The translations under genes were made by a program, and so were the position numbers. Positions 54,342-63,102 of a stretch of DNA of 64,000 nucleotides are shown here, in pieces. The notes beneath the pieces were generated by a model. The model had not been told where the DNA came from. It did no database searches and was given only the letters and a program-made list of their open reading frames with translations. The DNA is taken from contig NZ_JAPVQY010000003.1 in the NCBI RefSeq assembly GCF_027257875.1, positions 1 to 64,000 of the forward strand. Reading direction: 5' to 3'. The DNA is from Burkholderia sp. IMCC1007 (GTDB lineage Bacteria; Pseudomonadota; Gammaproteobacteria; Burkholderiales; Burkholderiaceae). How positions within the stretch are numbered: the first letter of the stretch is position 1; each line of letters starts with the position of its first letter.

Positions 54342-57300
54342 CTACGCCAACCGTACGAGCGCCTGCTCGATGCACGCCCGGAAACCGGGCCAGCCCGCGT
54401 GAAGCGCGTTGCGGTCGCCGTCGTGCGCGATACGCTCCAGATCCGCGCACGCGTCGCGCGCCGCCACGTCGCCCGCCAGCGCGAAGCCGCCGCGCATCGA
54501 ATGCAGTTCGATCCGGACCGGCTCGGCCTCCCCGTTCGACAGTGCCGCCTCGATCGTCGCCAGCGAGTGCAGCGTCGCACCGCGCAGCTTTTCGCGCATC
54601 TCGTCCGTCATCGCCGGCAGCGACCGGTCATCGGAGTCGTCCCGATGCGCACGGGCCGACTCGCCGCGCAGCCCGTGCCGCCGCAGCACCGCGTCGAGCG
54701 CCGCGATCGACAGCGGCTTGAGCACCACCTCCACCGCGCCCACCTCCGCGCAGCGTCGCCGGTCCTCGTCGGTCACATGCGCGGTCATCGCGATGACCGG
54801 CACGTTCGCGCGCTGCTCGCGCAGGAAATTGGCAAGCGCGAACCCGTCGAGCTCCGGCATGCCGAGATCGGTCAGCACCACGTCGAACGGCTGCGCGAAA
54901 AACGCGCGCATCGCCTCGATGCCGTTCGCAACCAGCGTCGCGTCGTACTGCAACGCATCGAGTTGATCTCGCAGCAGCGCGCGGCTCGCCGGATGATCTT
55001 CCGCGACGAGCACGCGCAACAACGCACCGTCGGCCGCCCGCATCGGCTGCGCCGGCACCTCGGCCGGCAGGTCGTCGAACACGACGCGCCATCCGGACGG
55101 CGCGTCCGGCAGCGGCAGCGTCGCGACGAACGTCGTGCCCGCGCCCGGCATGCTGTCGACCGCCAGCGTGCCGTGCATCAAGCGCACGAGGCGTGCGCAC
55201 AGCGGCAGCCCCAGCCCCGTGCCGCCGAAACGCCGATAGATCGACGGATCGGTCTGCACATACACGTCGAACAACGTCGGCAGCCCTTCCGGCGGAATGC
55301 CCATCCCGGTGTCGCTCACCGCGATCTCGACGCCGCGCATGGCGCCCGGCGGGCCAGCCGGGCGCGCGTCGACCGTCACGCTGCCGTGCTCGGTGAATTT
55401 GATCGCGTTGCCGACCAGATTCGACACGATCTGGCGCAAGCGGGCCGGATCGCCGACGTACCCGTCGGCCATCCCCGGCGCGAGCCGGCATTCGAGCGCG
55501 AGCTGCTTCGCGTCGGCGAGCGGGCGAAAGATCGCCGCGACGTCGCGCAGCACGGCGCGCAAATCGAACGGAATCGCTTCCAGCACCATCTGGTTGGATT
55601 CCGCCTTCGACAGGTCGAGCACGTCGTTGATCGCGTGCAGCAACGCATCCGACGACGACATGACCGTCTGCAGCCGGCGACGCTCGTCGGCCGGCAACTG
55701 CGCACGCGCCATCAGTTCGAGATTGCCGACGATCGCGTTCAGCGGCGTGCGGATCTCGTGGCTCATCGTCGCAAGGAACGTCGACTTGGCCCGGTTCGCA
55801 TCGTCCGCGGCTTCGCGCGCCTCGCGCAGCGTGTGCTCGACCTGCTTGCGCGCGGTGATGTCGGTCAGCGTGCAGAGCAGCACGTCGACGCCGCGATAGC
55901 GGGTGCGCACGATATGCGCGGCGAGATAGGTCGTGCCCGATTCCGGCAGATCGACCGACAACTCGTGCGTGACTACCCCCCGCGTGCGCCCGGCCTGGCG
56001 GCTGTCGCGATACGCTTGCCAGACCCGCCTGCCGAGCGGCGCCCCCGCGACCGCGCGCTCGTAACCCTGCGCGGCCTCGTTGCGCACCATCGTCTCGCCG
56101 TTCGCGAGCGACAGCAGCATGAGCCCGGCCGGCGCGGTGCGGATCAACGTCCGGTTGAGCGCCTCGCTTTCGATCAGCCGAATCGCGCGGCGGTTCGCCG
56201 GACGCAGCGCACGCTGATCGAATATGACGATCGCGCACCAGACGGTGCCGATCGCCAGCAGCGCGAGGCCGATCGCGATGCCCAGATGGGCGACCATGTC
56301 GCCGATCACGCGGCGCCACGAGAACGTCGCGGTCAACACCTCGCGGAACCCCGGCATCCGGTCGCCGATGACGATGCTCGTGCCGACCCGGTGCGCCGCC
56401 GCGCGCTCGCCGCCGTCCGCCCGCGCGTAGTCGAGCGCGCGGGCCGTCAGCGCCGGTGCGACCTGCTGGCCGAGGAGGACCTGCGCGTCCGCATCGACCA
56501 GCGCATAATCCTCGCCGTCCGGCGACGCATGCAGAAGGCTGTCGACCTCCGGACGGCTCACGATCACGTACCATGCGATCGGCTTGCCGTGCGCATCCCG
56601 CACCGATTGCGCGAACCTCAGCACGGATCGCCCGAGCAGCGGATCGTACCGCCGGTCCAGGAAAATCTTCCGGTTGTCGGGCGCCGCCGCCGCCGACACG
56701 AATTCGGCAGGCGGCTGCAGCTGCCGAATCAGCGCCCGCACGTCGAAGCCCGCCGGCAGGGCGCGCGTCGGCTTCACCAACGGATACCCGGTCACGATGA
56801 CGAAGTTGCCGTCCGGATCGATCAGATAGCCGCCCATTCCCGGATCGCGCGGCTGTCGTGCCGGCATGACGCCCGTGATGTCCACCTGCTCGAGAAACGC
56901 CGCGAGAAAGGGCGCGTAAGCGCCCGTTGGCCGGGACGACGGATCGACCGCGAACGCCGCCACGGCGACGCGTCCCGCCCGGCCGAGAACGGCCAGCCTG
57001 CCGTGAGCGTCGGCGTGCCGCCCGAGCGCCCCCAGCGCGGCGACCGGCCCGTGCCGGGCCATCAGCTCGAAGTTTTCGACATAGCGGTTCTGGAGCGCCC
57101 GGATCACCTCCATCTCGGCCAGCACGTCGGCCTTGCGGACCAGAAACTCGGCGCGATACCGGACCAGAGACTCCGCCAGGTCGAGCCGCACGGCCAACGC
57201 CGCGCAAACCAGCACGAACACCGTGATCGCCACGCCGCTCCCGTACAGCAACCATTGCTGCTGGCGCCGAACCCGCCCCGGTTCGAACGGTTTGCGCCCC

Positions 57301-57344
57301 CCCGCAGTGGCATGCGCGATCAGTGTTTTCAGTTTGGTGGGCAT
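54342..57344 (-). CDS. Hybrid sensor histidine kinase with receiver and HPt domains (CblS/BvgS/RcsC-like)
   Basis: A 1000-residue inner-membrane kinase. TM1 is WLLYGSGVAITVFVLVCAAL (about 31-50), followed by a periplasmic sensor region, then TM2 AHLGIAIGLALLAIGTVWCA (about 343-362). A PAS-like domain (RTAPAGLMLLSLANGETMVR) precedes HisKA with His529 in TMSHEIRTPLNAIVGN. The HATPase has VSNLVGNAIKFTEHG and GTGLGLPLCARLV. The receiver has VLVAEDHPASRALL with Asp826 in VVLTDLGMPELDG, and the HPt has His948 in ELHSMRGGFALAGD. A complete phosphorelay able to feed the LuxR-type regulator encoded 81 bp upstream. Its position beside fimbrial operons matches the cable-pilus cblS/T/R locus. Confidence 0.9.
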   Translation of the reverse strand: MPTKLKTLIAHATAGGRKPFEPGRVRRQQQWLLYGSGVAITVFVLVCAALAVRLDLAESLVRYRAEFLVRKADVLAEMEVIRALQNRYVENFELMARHGPVAALGALGRHADAHGRLAVLGRAGRVAVAAFAVDPSSRPTGAYAPFLAAFLEQVDITGVMPARQPRDPGMGGYLIDPDGNFVIVTGYPLVKPTRALPAGFDVRALIRQLQPPAEFVSAAAAPDNRKIFLDRRYDPLLGRSVLRFAQSVRDAHGKPIAWYVIVSRPEVDSLLHASPDGEDYALVDADAQVLLGQQVAPALTARALDYARADGGERAAAHRVGTSIVIGDRMPGFREVLTATFSWRRVIGDMVAHLGIAIGLALLAIGTVWCAIVIFDQRALRPANRRAIRLIESEALNRTLIRTAPAGLMLLSLANGETMVRNEAAQGYERAVAGAPLGRRVWQAYRDSRQAGRTRGVVTHELSVDLPESGTTYLAAHIVRTRYRGVDVLLCTLTDITARKQVEHTLREAREAADDANRAKSTFLATMSHEIRTPLNAIVGNLELMARAQLPADERRRLQTVMSSSDALLHAINDVLDLSKAESNQMVLEAIPFDLRAVLRDVAAIFRPLADAKQLALECRLAPGMADGYVGDPARLRQIVSNLVGNAIKFTEHGSVTVDARPAGPPGAMRGVEIAVSDTGMGIPPEGLPTLFDVYVQTDPSIYRRFGGTGLGLPLCARLVRLMHGTLAVDSMPGAGTTFVATLPLPDAPSGWRVVFDDLPAEVPAQPMRAADGALLRVLVAEDHPASRALLRDQLDALQYDATLVANGIEAMRAFFAQPFDVVLTDLGMPELDGFALANFLREQRANVPVIAMTAHVTDEDRRRCAEVGAVEVVLKPLSIAALDAVLRRHGLRGESARAHRDDSDDRSLPAMTDEMREKLRGATLHSLATIEAALSNGEAEPVRIELHSMRGGFALAGDVAARDACADLERIAHDGDRNALHAGWPGFRACIEQALVRLA

Positions 57345-57425
57345 ACGTGTCGTCGAAGTCGCCTCGGCGCCGGCACGGCGCGAGGCGCTGTCCGGTTCGC
57401 CCGGTAGGGTCCGCCGAGCGCCCGC

Positions 57426-58085
57426 CTACGCATCGGCTTCGGGAAATTCGGGCAACTGGCCCTCGCTCGCATAGCGGATCAGGTCGGCATCGCGGACGAT
57501 GCTGAGCTTCTTCATCGCGCTCGATTTCTGCGAACTGATCGTCTGCTTGCTGCGATGCAGGTGGACGGCGATCTCGCCGACCGTCAGGCCGGCCCCGTAA
57601 AGCCGCACGACTTCGATCTCGCGGGCGGTCAGCGTGCGGGTCCCTGTCGACGGCCGGCAGCTCTCCAGCAGCTTCTTGACGAACGGAGAAAGATAATTCG
57701 CGCCGACGAAGGCCGCATGCACCGCGCCGACCAGATGCGAAATCGCGTCGGACTTGCTCAGGATGCACCCGACACCCTGCTTCTGGATCGCGAGCAGCAC
57801 GTTCGGGTTGTCGATCATCGTGATCGTCACGAGGTGAAGCGCAGGGTAGCGACGCTGCAGGAACGACAGCAACGCAAGACCGTCGCCGTACTTGCCGCCG
57901 GGCATCACGTAGTCGACGACGAGCACGTCGCTCTGCTGCTCGTCGAGCATCGCCACAAGGTCGGTCGAGTTCGAGACGGTACCGAGGAGCTTGATCGTGC
58001 TGCTACCCGCGAGTGCCTGCGACATCCCGAGTGCGGACGAAGGATGATCATCCGCCACCATCACTCGCACAACAAATTCATCCAT
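57426..58085 (-). CDS. LuxR-family response regulator (CblR/BvgA/RcsB-like)
   Basis: A 219-residue NarL/FixJ-type regulator from ATG 58085. The receiver starts VRVMVADDHPSSALGMSQAL with the phosphoacceptor Asp in VLVVDYVMPGGKYGDGLALL, a VDY..PGG layout typical of RcsB/BvgA-like proteins, and Lys in ILSKSD. The LuxR helix-turn-helix is LTAREIEVVRLYGAGLTVGE to IAVHLHRSKQTISSQKSSAM. It sits between two hybrid kinases, downstream of two fimbrial operons, and is the prime candidate for binding the 14-bp dyads found before the surface genes. That binding is inference. Confidence 0.92.
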   Translation of the reverse strand: MDEFVVRVMVADDHPSSALGMSQALAGSSTIKLLGTVSNSTDLVAMLDEQQSDVLVVDYVMPGGKYGDGLALLSFLQRRYPALHLVTITMIDNPNVLLAIQKQGVGCILSKSDAISHLVGAVHAAFVGANYLSPFVKKLLESCRPSTGTRTLTAREIEVVRLYGAGLTVGEIAVHLHRSKQTISSQKSSAMKKLSIVRDADLIRYASEGQLPEFPEADA

Positions 58086-58421
58086 CTCTATTATTCTCCC
58101 GGTACACGCGGCCCGACGTGCCATGTTGTGCGACGCGCCCGATTCGAATCCAGTCCGCCGCAACACGGTTGCGTTGCGACGTTCGGCGAACCGAGCGGTG
58201 CGCAGCGTAATTTTAAGATAATAGGCGGACGCTGCGGCGACATAATCGGATGTGACCCTCTGCGCCCGCTGCCATCCGGCGCAACCGCCGTCTCGCCAAT
58301 CGATGCGATCCACCCGACGCTGTGGCCCGAACCCTCGGCGATCTGCCGCCCACGCGCCTCCGATCGGCGGCGCCGCCACGCCGTCGACCCGTCCCGTCCT
58401 GCAGGTGGCCGAAGCCGCTGC

Positions 58422-58619
58422 CTAACGTTTGACCACGGATTTGTCCGGTTCACCTGACCCGTCATCCGCGGCGTGCTGCCACTCGATGATGACCCGCCGC
58501 TTCTGCGACGGCGACATCATCATGAATTCATTCAGTTTCATCAGAAAATCCCGTCTGGATTTCTCCGGCAACGTCGCGAATCCAAGCAGCAGCCCGAACA
58601 CCTTTCCCATATAGCGCAC
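58422..58619 (-). CDS. Small basic protein between kinase and response regulator genes (65 aa)
   Basis: The GTG at 58619 (or ATG 58610) follows an AAGGGTAAGG purine stretch. Product: VRYMGKVFGLLLGFATLPEK, then SRRDFLMKLNEFMMMSPSQK, RRVIIEWQHAADDGSGEPDK. Amino-acid composition is protein-like, with a short hydrophobic N-terminus and an amphipathic, Met-rich helix. It is the only coding candidate in the 640-bp gap and is on the same strand as the phosphorelay genes. It could be a small regulator or anti-sigma-like connector, but no family was recognised. Confidence 0.5.
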   Translation of the reverse strand: MRYMGKVFGLLLGFATLPEKSRRDFLMKLNEFMMMSPSQKRRVIIEWQHAADDGSGEPDKSVVKR

Positions 58620-58728
58620 GGCCTTACCCTTCCTTCTTCAGTCGAAATCACGCGACACCGGAACGATGCGGCGTGTCTGCCTTCCCTGTTCCGACGCCGA
58701 CGATCTGGGCCGCCGTGACGTCACTTCC

Positions 58729-61700
58729 CTATCGTCCCGGCCAATGGGCCGTTGCGGCCATTGCGGCCGCCGTCACGCTCGACACCGGCCGCTCGACCGC
58801 CGCCCCCGCGGGAAACGCGACCCCGCGCCGCCGCGCGATGCGTGCGAGCCCCCGGCGCAGGTCGGCCAGCGTCACCGGCTTCGTCAGCACGCATTCGACG
58901 TTCGATGCCGCGTAACGCCGGGAATCGTCGGGCGCCAGATGCGACGCCACGACGATCATGTCGCACGGCAGCGCGCGCGCATGGACGGCTTCCGCCAGTT
59001 CACGGGCCGACATGTCGGGCAGGTCGGCGCCGAGCAGCAGCACGTCCCACGCGCCGGTCGCGAGCGTGTCGAGCGCGGCACCGCCGGACGACACGCATCG
59101 AACCATGCACCCGAGCACATCCAGTTGCTCGCGGAAGATCGAGCCGTTGACGGACGCATCGTCGGCGAGCAGCACGCGCGGCACACGCGCACTGGAAGCC
59201 GCTTCAACCCGACCGTCATCGACTTCGCCGGCCGGCTGGTTTCGTGGTGCAACGACTGCGACACGCGCCCGCTCGATCGCCGTGCGCAGCCCGTTCAGCG
59301 AATAGCTCGACACGCGAATCGTGCGACCCGCGACGTCCGGCTGCGGCGGACCATCCGGCGTCGCCAGCACGACCGGCGTCGCGCCGCCAAGGCTGTCGAG
59401 GTCCTCGCGCCGCCATTGGTCGGTATCGCCGACGAGCACGATCGCGTGTGCACGCGCGAGGCACCCGGCGGCAATCCCGATCGGACTCGGATGCATCGCG
59501 ACATCGAAACCCCATGCGCGCAGATGCGGGAAAACGAACGTACGCCACGCGTCTTCCGCCGACACGACGATCAGCGTGCGAGCGATGGCGCCCGTGGCGA
59601 TCGGGGATTTCGGTGCGATCCCCATGCCCAGCGGCAAGCGCACCGTAAACACGCTGCCGATGCGCGGCGCACTGTCGACCGAAATTGTCCCGCCCATGGC
59701 CTCGACCAGCCGATCGCACAGCGCGAGCCCGAGCCCCGTGCCGCCGTAGCGCCGCGTGATCGTCGCGTCGACCTGCGAGAACGGCTTGAAAAGCCTCGTC
59801 TGCTGTGCGCGATCGATGCCGATACCCGTGTCCTCGATGCCGATCGTGAGCTCGGGCACGCCGCGCGCGCTCCGCCCGACCGCCACGCGCGCGACGATGC
59901 GCCCTTCGCTCGTGAACTTGATCGCGTTGCTCAACAGGTTGCCGACCACCTGCGCGAGCCGGGTCGGATCGCCGCGCATGCGCTGCGCGCCGCTCGCGTC
60001 GATATCGGCGAACAGCGGCAGCCCTTTCGCCTTGGCAACCGGCGCGAATGCCGCGAGCTCGCGCTCGATCACGGCGATCACGTCGAACTCGATCGACTCG
60101 ACCGACATTGCGCCGGCTTCGATCTTCGAGAAATCGAGAATGTCGCTGACGATCGCGAGCAGCCCTTCGGCCGATGCGCGCAACGTCCGCACGCGGCTTT
60201 GCTGCGATGTATCGAGCGCCGTGCGCTCGAGCAGTTCGAGATTGCCGAGGATCACATTCAGCGGCGTGCGGATCTCGTGGCTCGTCGCGGCGAGAAACGA
60301 CGATTTGACGGCATTCGCCGAATCGGCCGCGCGCACCGCTTCCTCGAGCTGGTGAACGAGGCGGCGCTGCGCGCTCATGTCGGCGAACACCGCGATCAGC
60401 ACGTCCTTTCCCTCGTAACGCGCGCTGTGCGCGATGATCTCCAGATGCAGCGGCGCCTCGCCGTGAGCGTCGAGCACGAGCTCGGTCATCATCGCCCGGC
60501 CGGCCCCGCCGTCGGCGACGAACGCGTCGTACTTCTCGAGCACCCGGGCGGACAGCGCGTCGGGATCGCCGCCGTGCCGCACGAGCATCTGCGTCAGCGC
60601 GTCGCTCGCGAGCATCACGCGCCGGTCGGACAGCGACACGAGACCGATGCCGACCGGCGCCATCGCGATCACGCTGCGGCACAGCGCCTCGCTGTCGAAC
60701 ACGCGGGCCGAGCGCGCGTAGACCGGCACGAGCACGCGCCGGTGAAAGCACACGAGGAGCAGCCACATCACGACGATCGCGACGAACGTCGCGCCCGCGA
60801 GCGCGCCCGCCTGCACGCCGATGCCGGCCATCACGTCGGCCCACGACAACGCATAGGCGATCGTCCAGCCGGTTGCCGCGAGCTTGCTGCTGAATACGAT
60901 CGCGCCGTCGCGGAAAAGCGGCTCGCCCGACGGATGGCCGTCGTGCGCGATGTCGAAACTCAACAAGCGCTCGGTCAGCGCGTTCGTGCGCTCGACGTCG
61001 GGATCGATCGCGATCAGCCGGTTGTCCACCGACGTGATGAAGAACGTGCCGACCGGCGCCCGCCCGGCCAGCCACGACAGCAGATATTCAGGCGCGTATT
61101 CGGTAACCAGCACCGCGAACGGCTCGCCGCCGGCGCGCGCCTCGGCGGCAACGCGGATGCGCACCTGCCCGGTGACGGGATTGATATAGGGCGGCAGCCA
61201 GCGGACGTTCGGCCGCCCGTCGCTCGGCGGCGGGCCGTCGAATTCGATGCGCAGCGCCGCGAGGACATGCGCGCGCGCCTCGGCCGACGCGAGCGCCGGA
61301 TTGTCGCGCGCCAGATGCGGGACGAAACCGAACATCGCAGTGCGCGTGCTGTAGTGGTAACCCTCGAGCGTGCGCCCGCGATTGATCGAACTCGCCGCGC
61401 CGATGCGCGACAGCAGGAACGACAGCGCGAGATAGCGCGCGACCTCGTCGCGCTGCGCGGTTTGCCCCGGCACGCCGACCACGAGCGACGGATACGGCTT
61501 GATCGCGAGTTGCTGGCCGTTGGCGAAGAACGTGTTGACGATGTCCGCCGGTGCCGGGCCGATCTCGCGCCAGATGAGTTGCGTATTCGTGACGCCGTTC
61601 CGGAACGACGTCTCGGCCATCTGCACCTCGTCGACGGCTTCCTCGACACCGTTCAGGAAATTGCGCCGCTCGCCGTCCAGGTAGCCGTAGACGATCGACG

Positions 61701-61842
61701 TGATCCCGAGCCCGCAGGCGATCAGGATCAGGATCGTGACGACGATGCCGCCCCCGAACATCGAGATGCTCTGGTAGCGGCGAATGGACTGAAGCGTGCT
61801 GTATGGCATGGCTCGGCGTGACGGCGCCCGGCGGACGGACAT
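58729..61842 (-). CDS. Hybrid sensor histidine kinase with degenerate receiver (CblT-like)
   Basis: A 1037-residue membrane kinase. TM1 is GGGIVVTILILIACGLGITS (about 30-49), followed by a large periplasmic double-Cache-like sensor region (PYINPVTGQVRIRVAAEARA, then GTFFITSVDNRLIAIDP). TM2 is GATFVAIVVMWLLLVCF, then a PAS-like segment. HisKA has His522 in AATSHEIRTPLNVILGN, and the HATPase has VGNLLSNAIKFTSEG and GTGLGLALCDRLV. A vestigial inserted receiver (TLIVVSAEDAWRTFVFPHLR) and a C-terminal receiver follow. In the latter the phosphoacceptor position is Gly938 (VLLLGADLPDMSA), although the acidic pair and Lys remain. No HPt is present. Probably modulates the neighbouring relay. Confidence 0.88.
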   Translation of the reverse strand: MSVRRAPSRRAMPYSTLQSIRRYQSISMFGGGIVVTILILIACGLGITSIVYGYLDGERRNFLNGVEEAVDEVQMAETSFRNGVTNTQLIWREIGPAPADIVNTFFANGQQLAIKPYPSLVVGVPGQTAQRDEVARYLALSFLLSRIGAASSINRGRTLEGYHYSTRTAMFGFVPHLARDNPALASAEARAHVLAALRIEFDGPPPSDGRPNVRWLPPYINPVTGQVRIRVAAEARAGGEPFAVLVTEYAPEYLLSWLAGRAPVGTFFITSVDNRLIAIDPDVERTNALTERLLSFDIAHDGHPSGEPLFRDGAIVFSSKLAATGWTIAYALSWADVMAGIGVQAGALAGATFVAIVVMWLLLVCFHRRVLVPVYARSARVFDSEALCRSVIAMAPVGIGLVSLSDRRVMLASDALTQMLVRHGGDPDALSARVLEKYDAFVADGGAGRAMMTELVLDAHGEAPLHLEIIAHSARYEGKDVLIAVFADMSAQRRLVHQLEEAVRAADSANAVKSSFLAATSHEIRTPLNVILGNLELLERTALDTSQQSRVRTLRASAEGLLAIVSDILDFSKIEAGAMSVESIEFDVIAVIERELAAFAPVAKAKGLPLFADIDASGAQRMRGDPTRLAQVVGNLLSNAIKFTSEGRIVARVAVGRSARGVPELTIGIEDTGIGIDRAQQTRLFKPFSQVDATITRRYGGTGLGLALCDRLVEAMGGTISVDSAPRIGSVFTVRLPLGMGIAPKSPIATGAIARTLIVVSAEDAWRTFVFPHLRAWGFDVAMHPSPIGIAAGCLARAHAIVLVGDTDQWRREDLDSLGGATPVVLATPDGPPQPDVAGRTIRVSSYSLNGLRTAIERARVAVVAPRNQPAGEVDDGRVEAASSARVPRVLLADDASVNGSIFREQLDVLGCMVRCVSSGGAALDTLATGAWDVLLLGADLPDMSARELAEAVHARALPCDMIVVASHLAPDDSRRYAASNVECVLTKPVTLADLRRGLARIARRRGVAFPAGAAVERPVSSVTAAAMAATAHWPGR

Positions 61843-61947
61843 GCGGCAGATTCCCTGCCGGAACGGTCGTCACGATGGAAACACTCGGGATAGTGAGATC
61901 CGATCATGCCAAACGACACTGCGAAAATCAGGCACGCACTATCCTTT

Positions 61948-61993
61948 TAGTACATGTCCGATTGGTCTGAATTATTGTTTTGAACTCGAACGA
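61948..61993. promoter_or_regulatory. Paired dyads upstream of the second hybrid kinase
   Basis: TAGTACATGTCCGA (61948-61961) matches all eight fixed positions of the shared motif. TTGAACTCGAACGA (61980-61993) matches seven of eight, exactly 32 bp away. They lie 106-151 bp upstream of the kinase start, suggesting feedback control of the regulatory locus. Confidence 0.45.
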
Positions 61994-61999
61994 ACGTTG

Positions 62000-62650
62000 G
62001 CCTCGAAATCTTGACTCATGCGGCTGTCCGAACGGACAAGTCGCTTCGCCGGAGCGCCGCAGCCGCGCATGAAACGAAATGCCCCGGGCACAAGGTGGAG
62101 CGACGAACGGGGCGATGCAGCCGGAGCACCCGATTCGACATGCGCGGCGGCGTCAGGACAGGAGCGGCCCGCGCGCTGCCATTGCCGTTGCGCCAGCAGC
62201 CCACGCTCGGCTCGGCGCGAGTGGATTGAGTGCCGTGCGCGCGTCGCCTCACTTATGCAAGCTTCGCCAAGAAAATCGGCAACGGCGACAATAAATTCGG
62301 CGCTCGATAATTCGTCGAACTTCTCATCAATATTCATCAGCCTGTTGATTATTTCCTCAGGCAAGCGAGAGATGCCGACCACGGGGACGCGAGCAAAAGG
62401 TAGCGCTTGACCGCCCAATGCGCGCTGAATGAGCGAGGGGTCGATGTATGCAATGCGATAGGCAAAACCAAGATCCGTTGCGGCCTTGCCATCGTGAACT
62501 TCATCGGGATGCAAGATGTGGCGCTGCCCGGGCAGGCAGTATTGCTGCTCACGACGATAGCGGAAAGACTGCACTCCGCGAATGGTGCTCCCGATCGCGC
62601 AGGTGTCGTGGCGGTGCGCGTTCGCGCCTTCGCCGTTGGCTTGGCTGAGG
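62000..62650 (-). pseudogene. AraC-family regulator, degraded
   Basis: The N-terminal effector domain is readable: HRHDTCAIGSTIRGVQSFRY, then LPGQRHILHPDEVHDGKAAT, GFAYRIAYIDPSLIQRALGG. After FLGEACISEATRARHSIHSR the frame no longer resembles the two AraC helix-turn-helix motifs. Only scattered remnants such as FRFMRGCGAPAKRLVRSDSR, which recalls the end of the first HTH, survive. Deletions and frameshifts have destroyed the DNA-binding half. It may have regulated a gene now lost. Confidence 0.7.
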
Positions 62651-62699
62651 CAGCTCGGCCGGTCTGTCGGCGGCGATGCAGTCGATACGTGCACGTCCG

Positions 62700-62852
62700 C
62701 GCCGGGCCGGCGTTCACGAAGATCGCGCGCATCCTGCCGTTGGCCGGGTCGTGGTAGAAGTCACCCGGATGGCGATAGCCCTTTGCGCCTTCGCTGTTGA
62801 CGAGCGTCTCGAAGCCGGTTTGCGTGCGGCGAGGCGAATACAATTCGCCCAC
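62700..62852 (-). pseudogene. Remnant of an unrecognised gene
   Basis: The minus frame gives ELYSPRRTQTGFETLVNSEG, then AKGYRHPGDFYHDPANGRMR and AIFVNAG, a stretch with natural composition ending where the AraC remnant begins. It has no credible start and no recognised family. It is probably an internal fragment left by rearrangement. Confidence 0.3.
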
Positions 62853-63102
62853 GCCGACACGCAGTCCAGGGCTCTCTCAGGCTCTCTTCGTATCGCTCGA
62901 TCACTTCGTTGCAGCCGCTTTTCGCTGGGCCGACTGATGTCGACGTCGGTCCGCAAACCTGACGCGACAAACAATAGTGACGTGGTGAGCAATAATAATG
63001 GAGAAATATGGCATGTCAAGGTCAATTGCGATTTCAAAGTTTGCGTATCGCGTCACTTTTGAATATGCTCTTCGTCGCTGAAACCCGGGAGACCCCATCA
63101 AG
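62853..63102. other. Intergenic region before the HTH-receiver gene
   Basis: About 250 bases without a gene. The stretch 62980-63060 is A/T-rich (AACAATAGTGACG, AATAATAATGG, TTTTGAATATG) and most likely holds the promoter of the downstream regulator. Confidence 0.4.
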
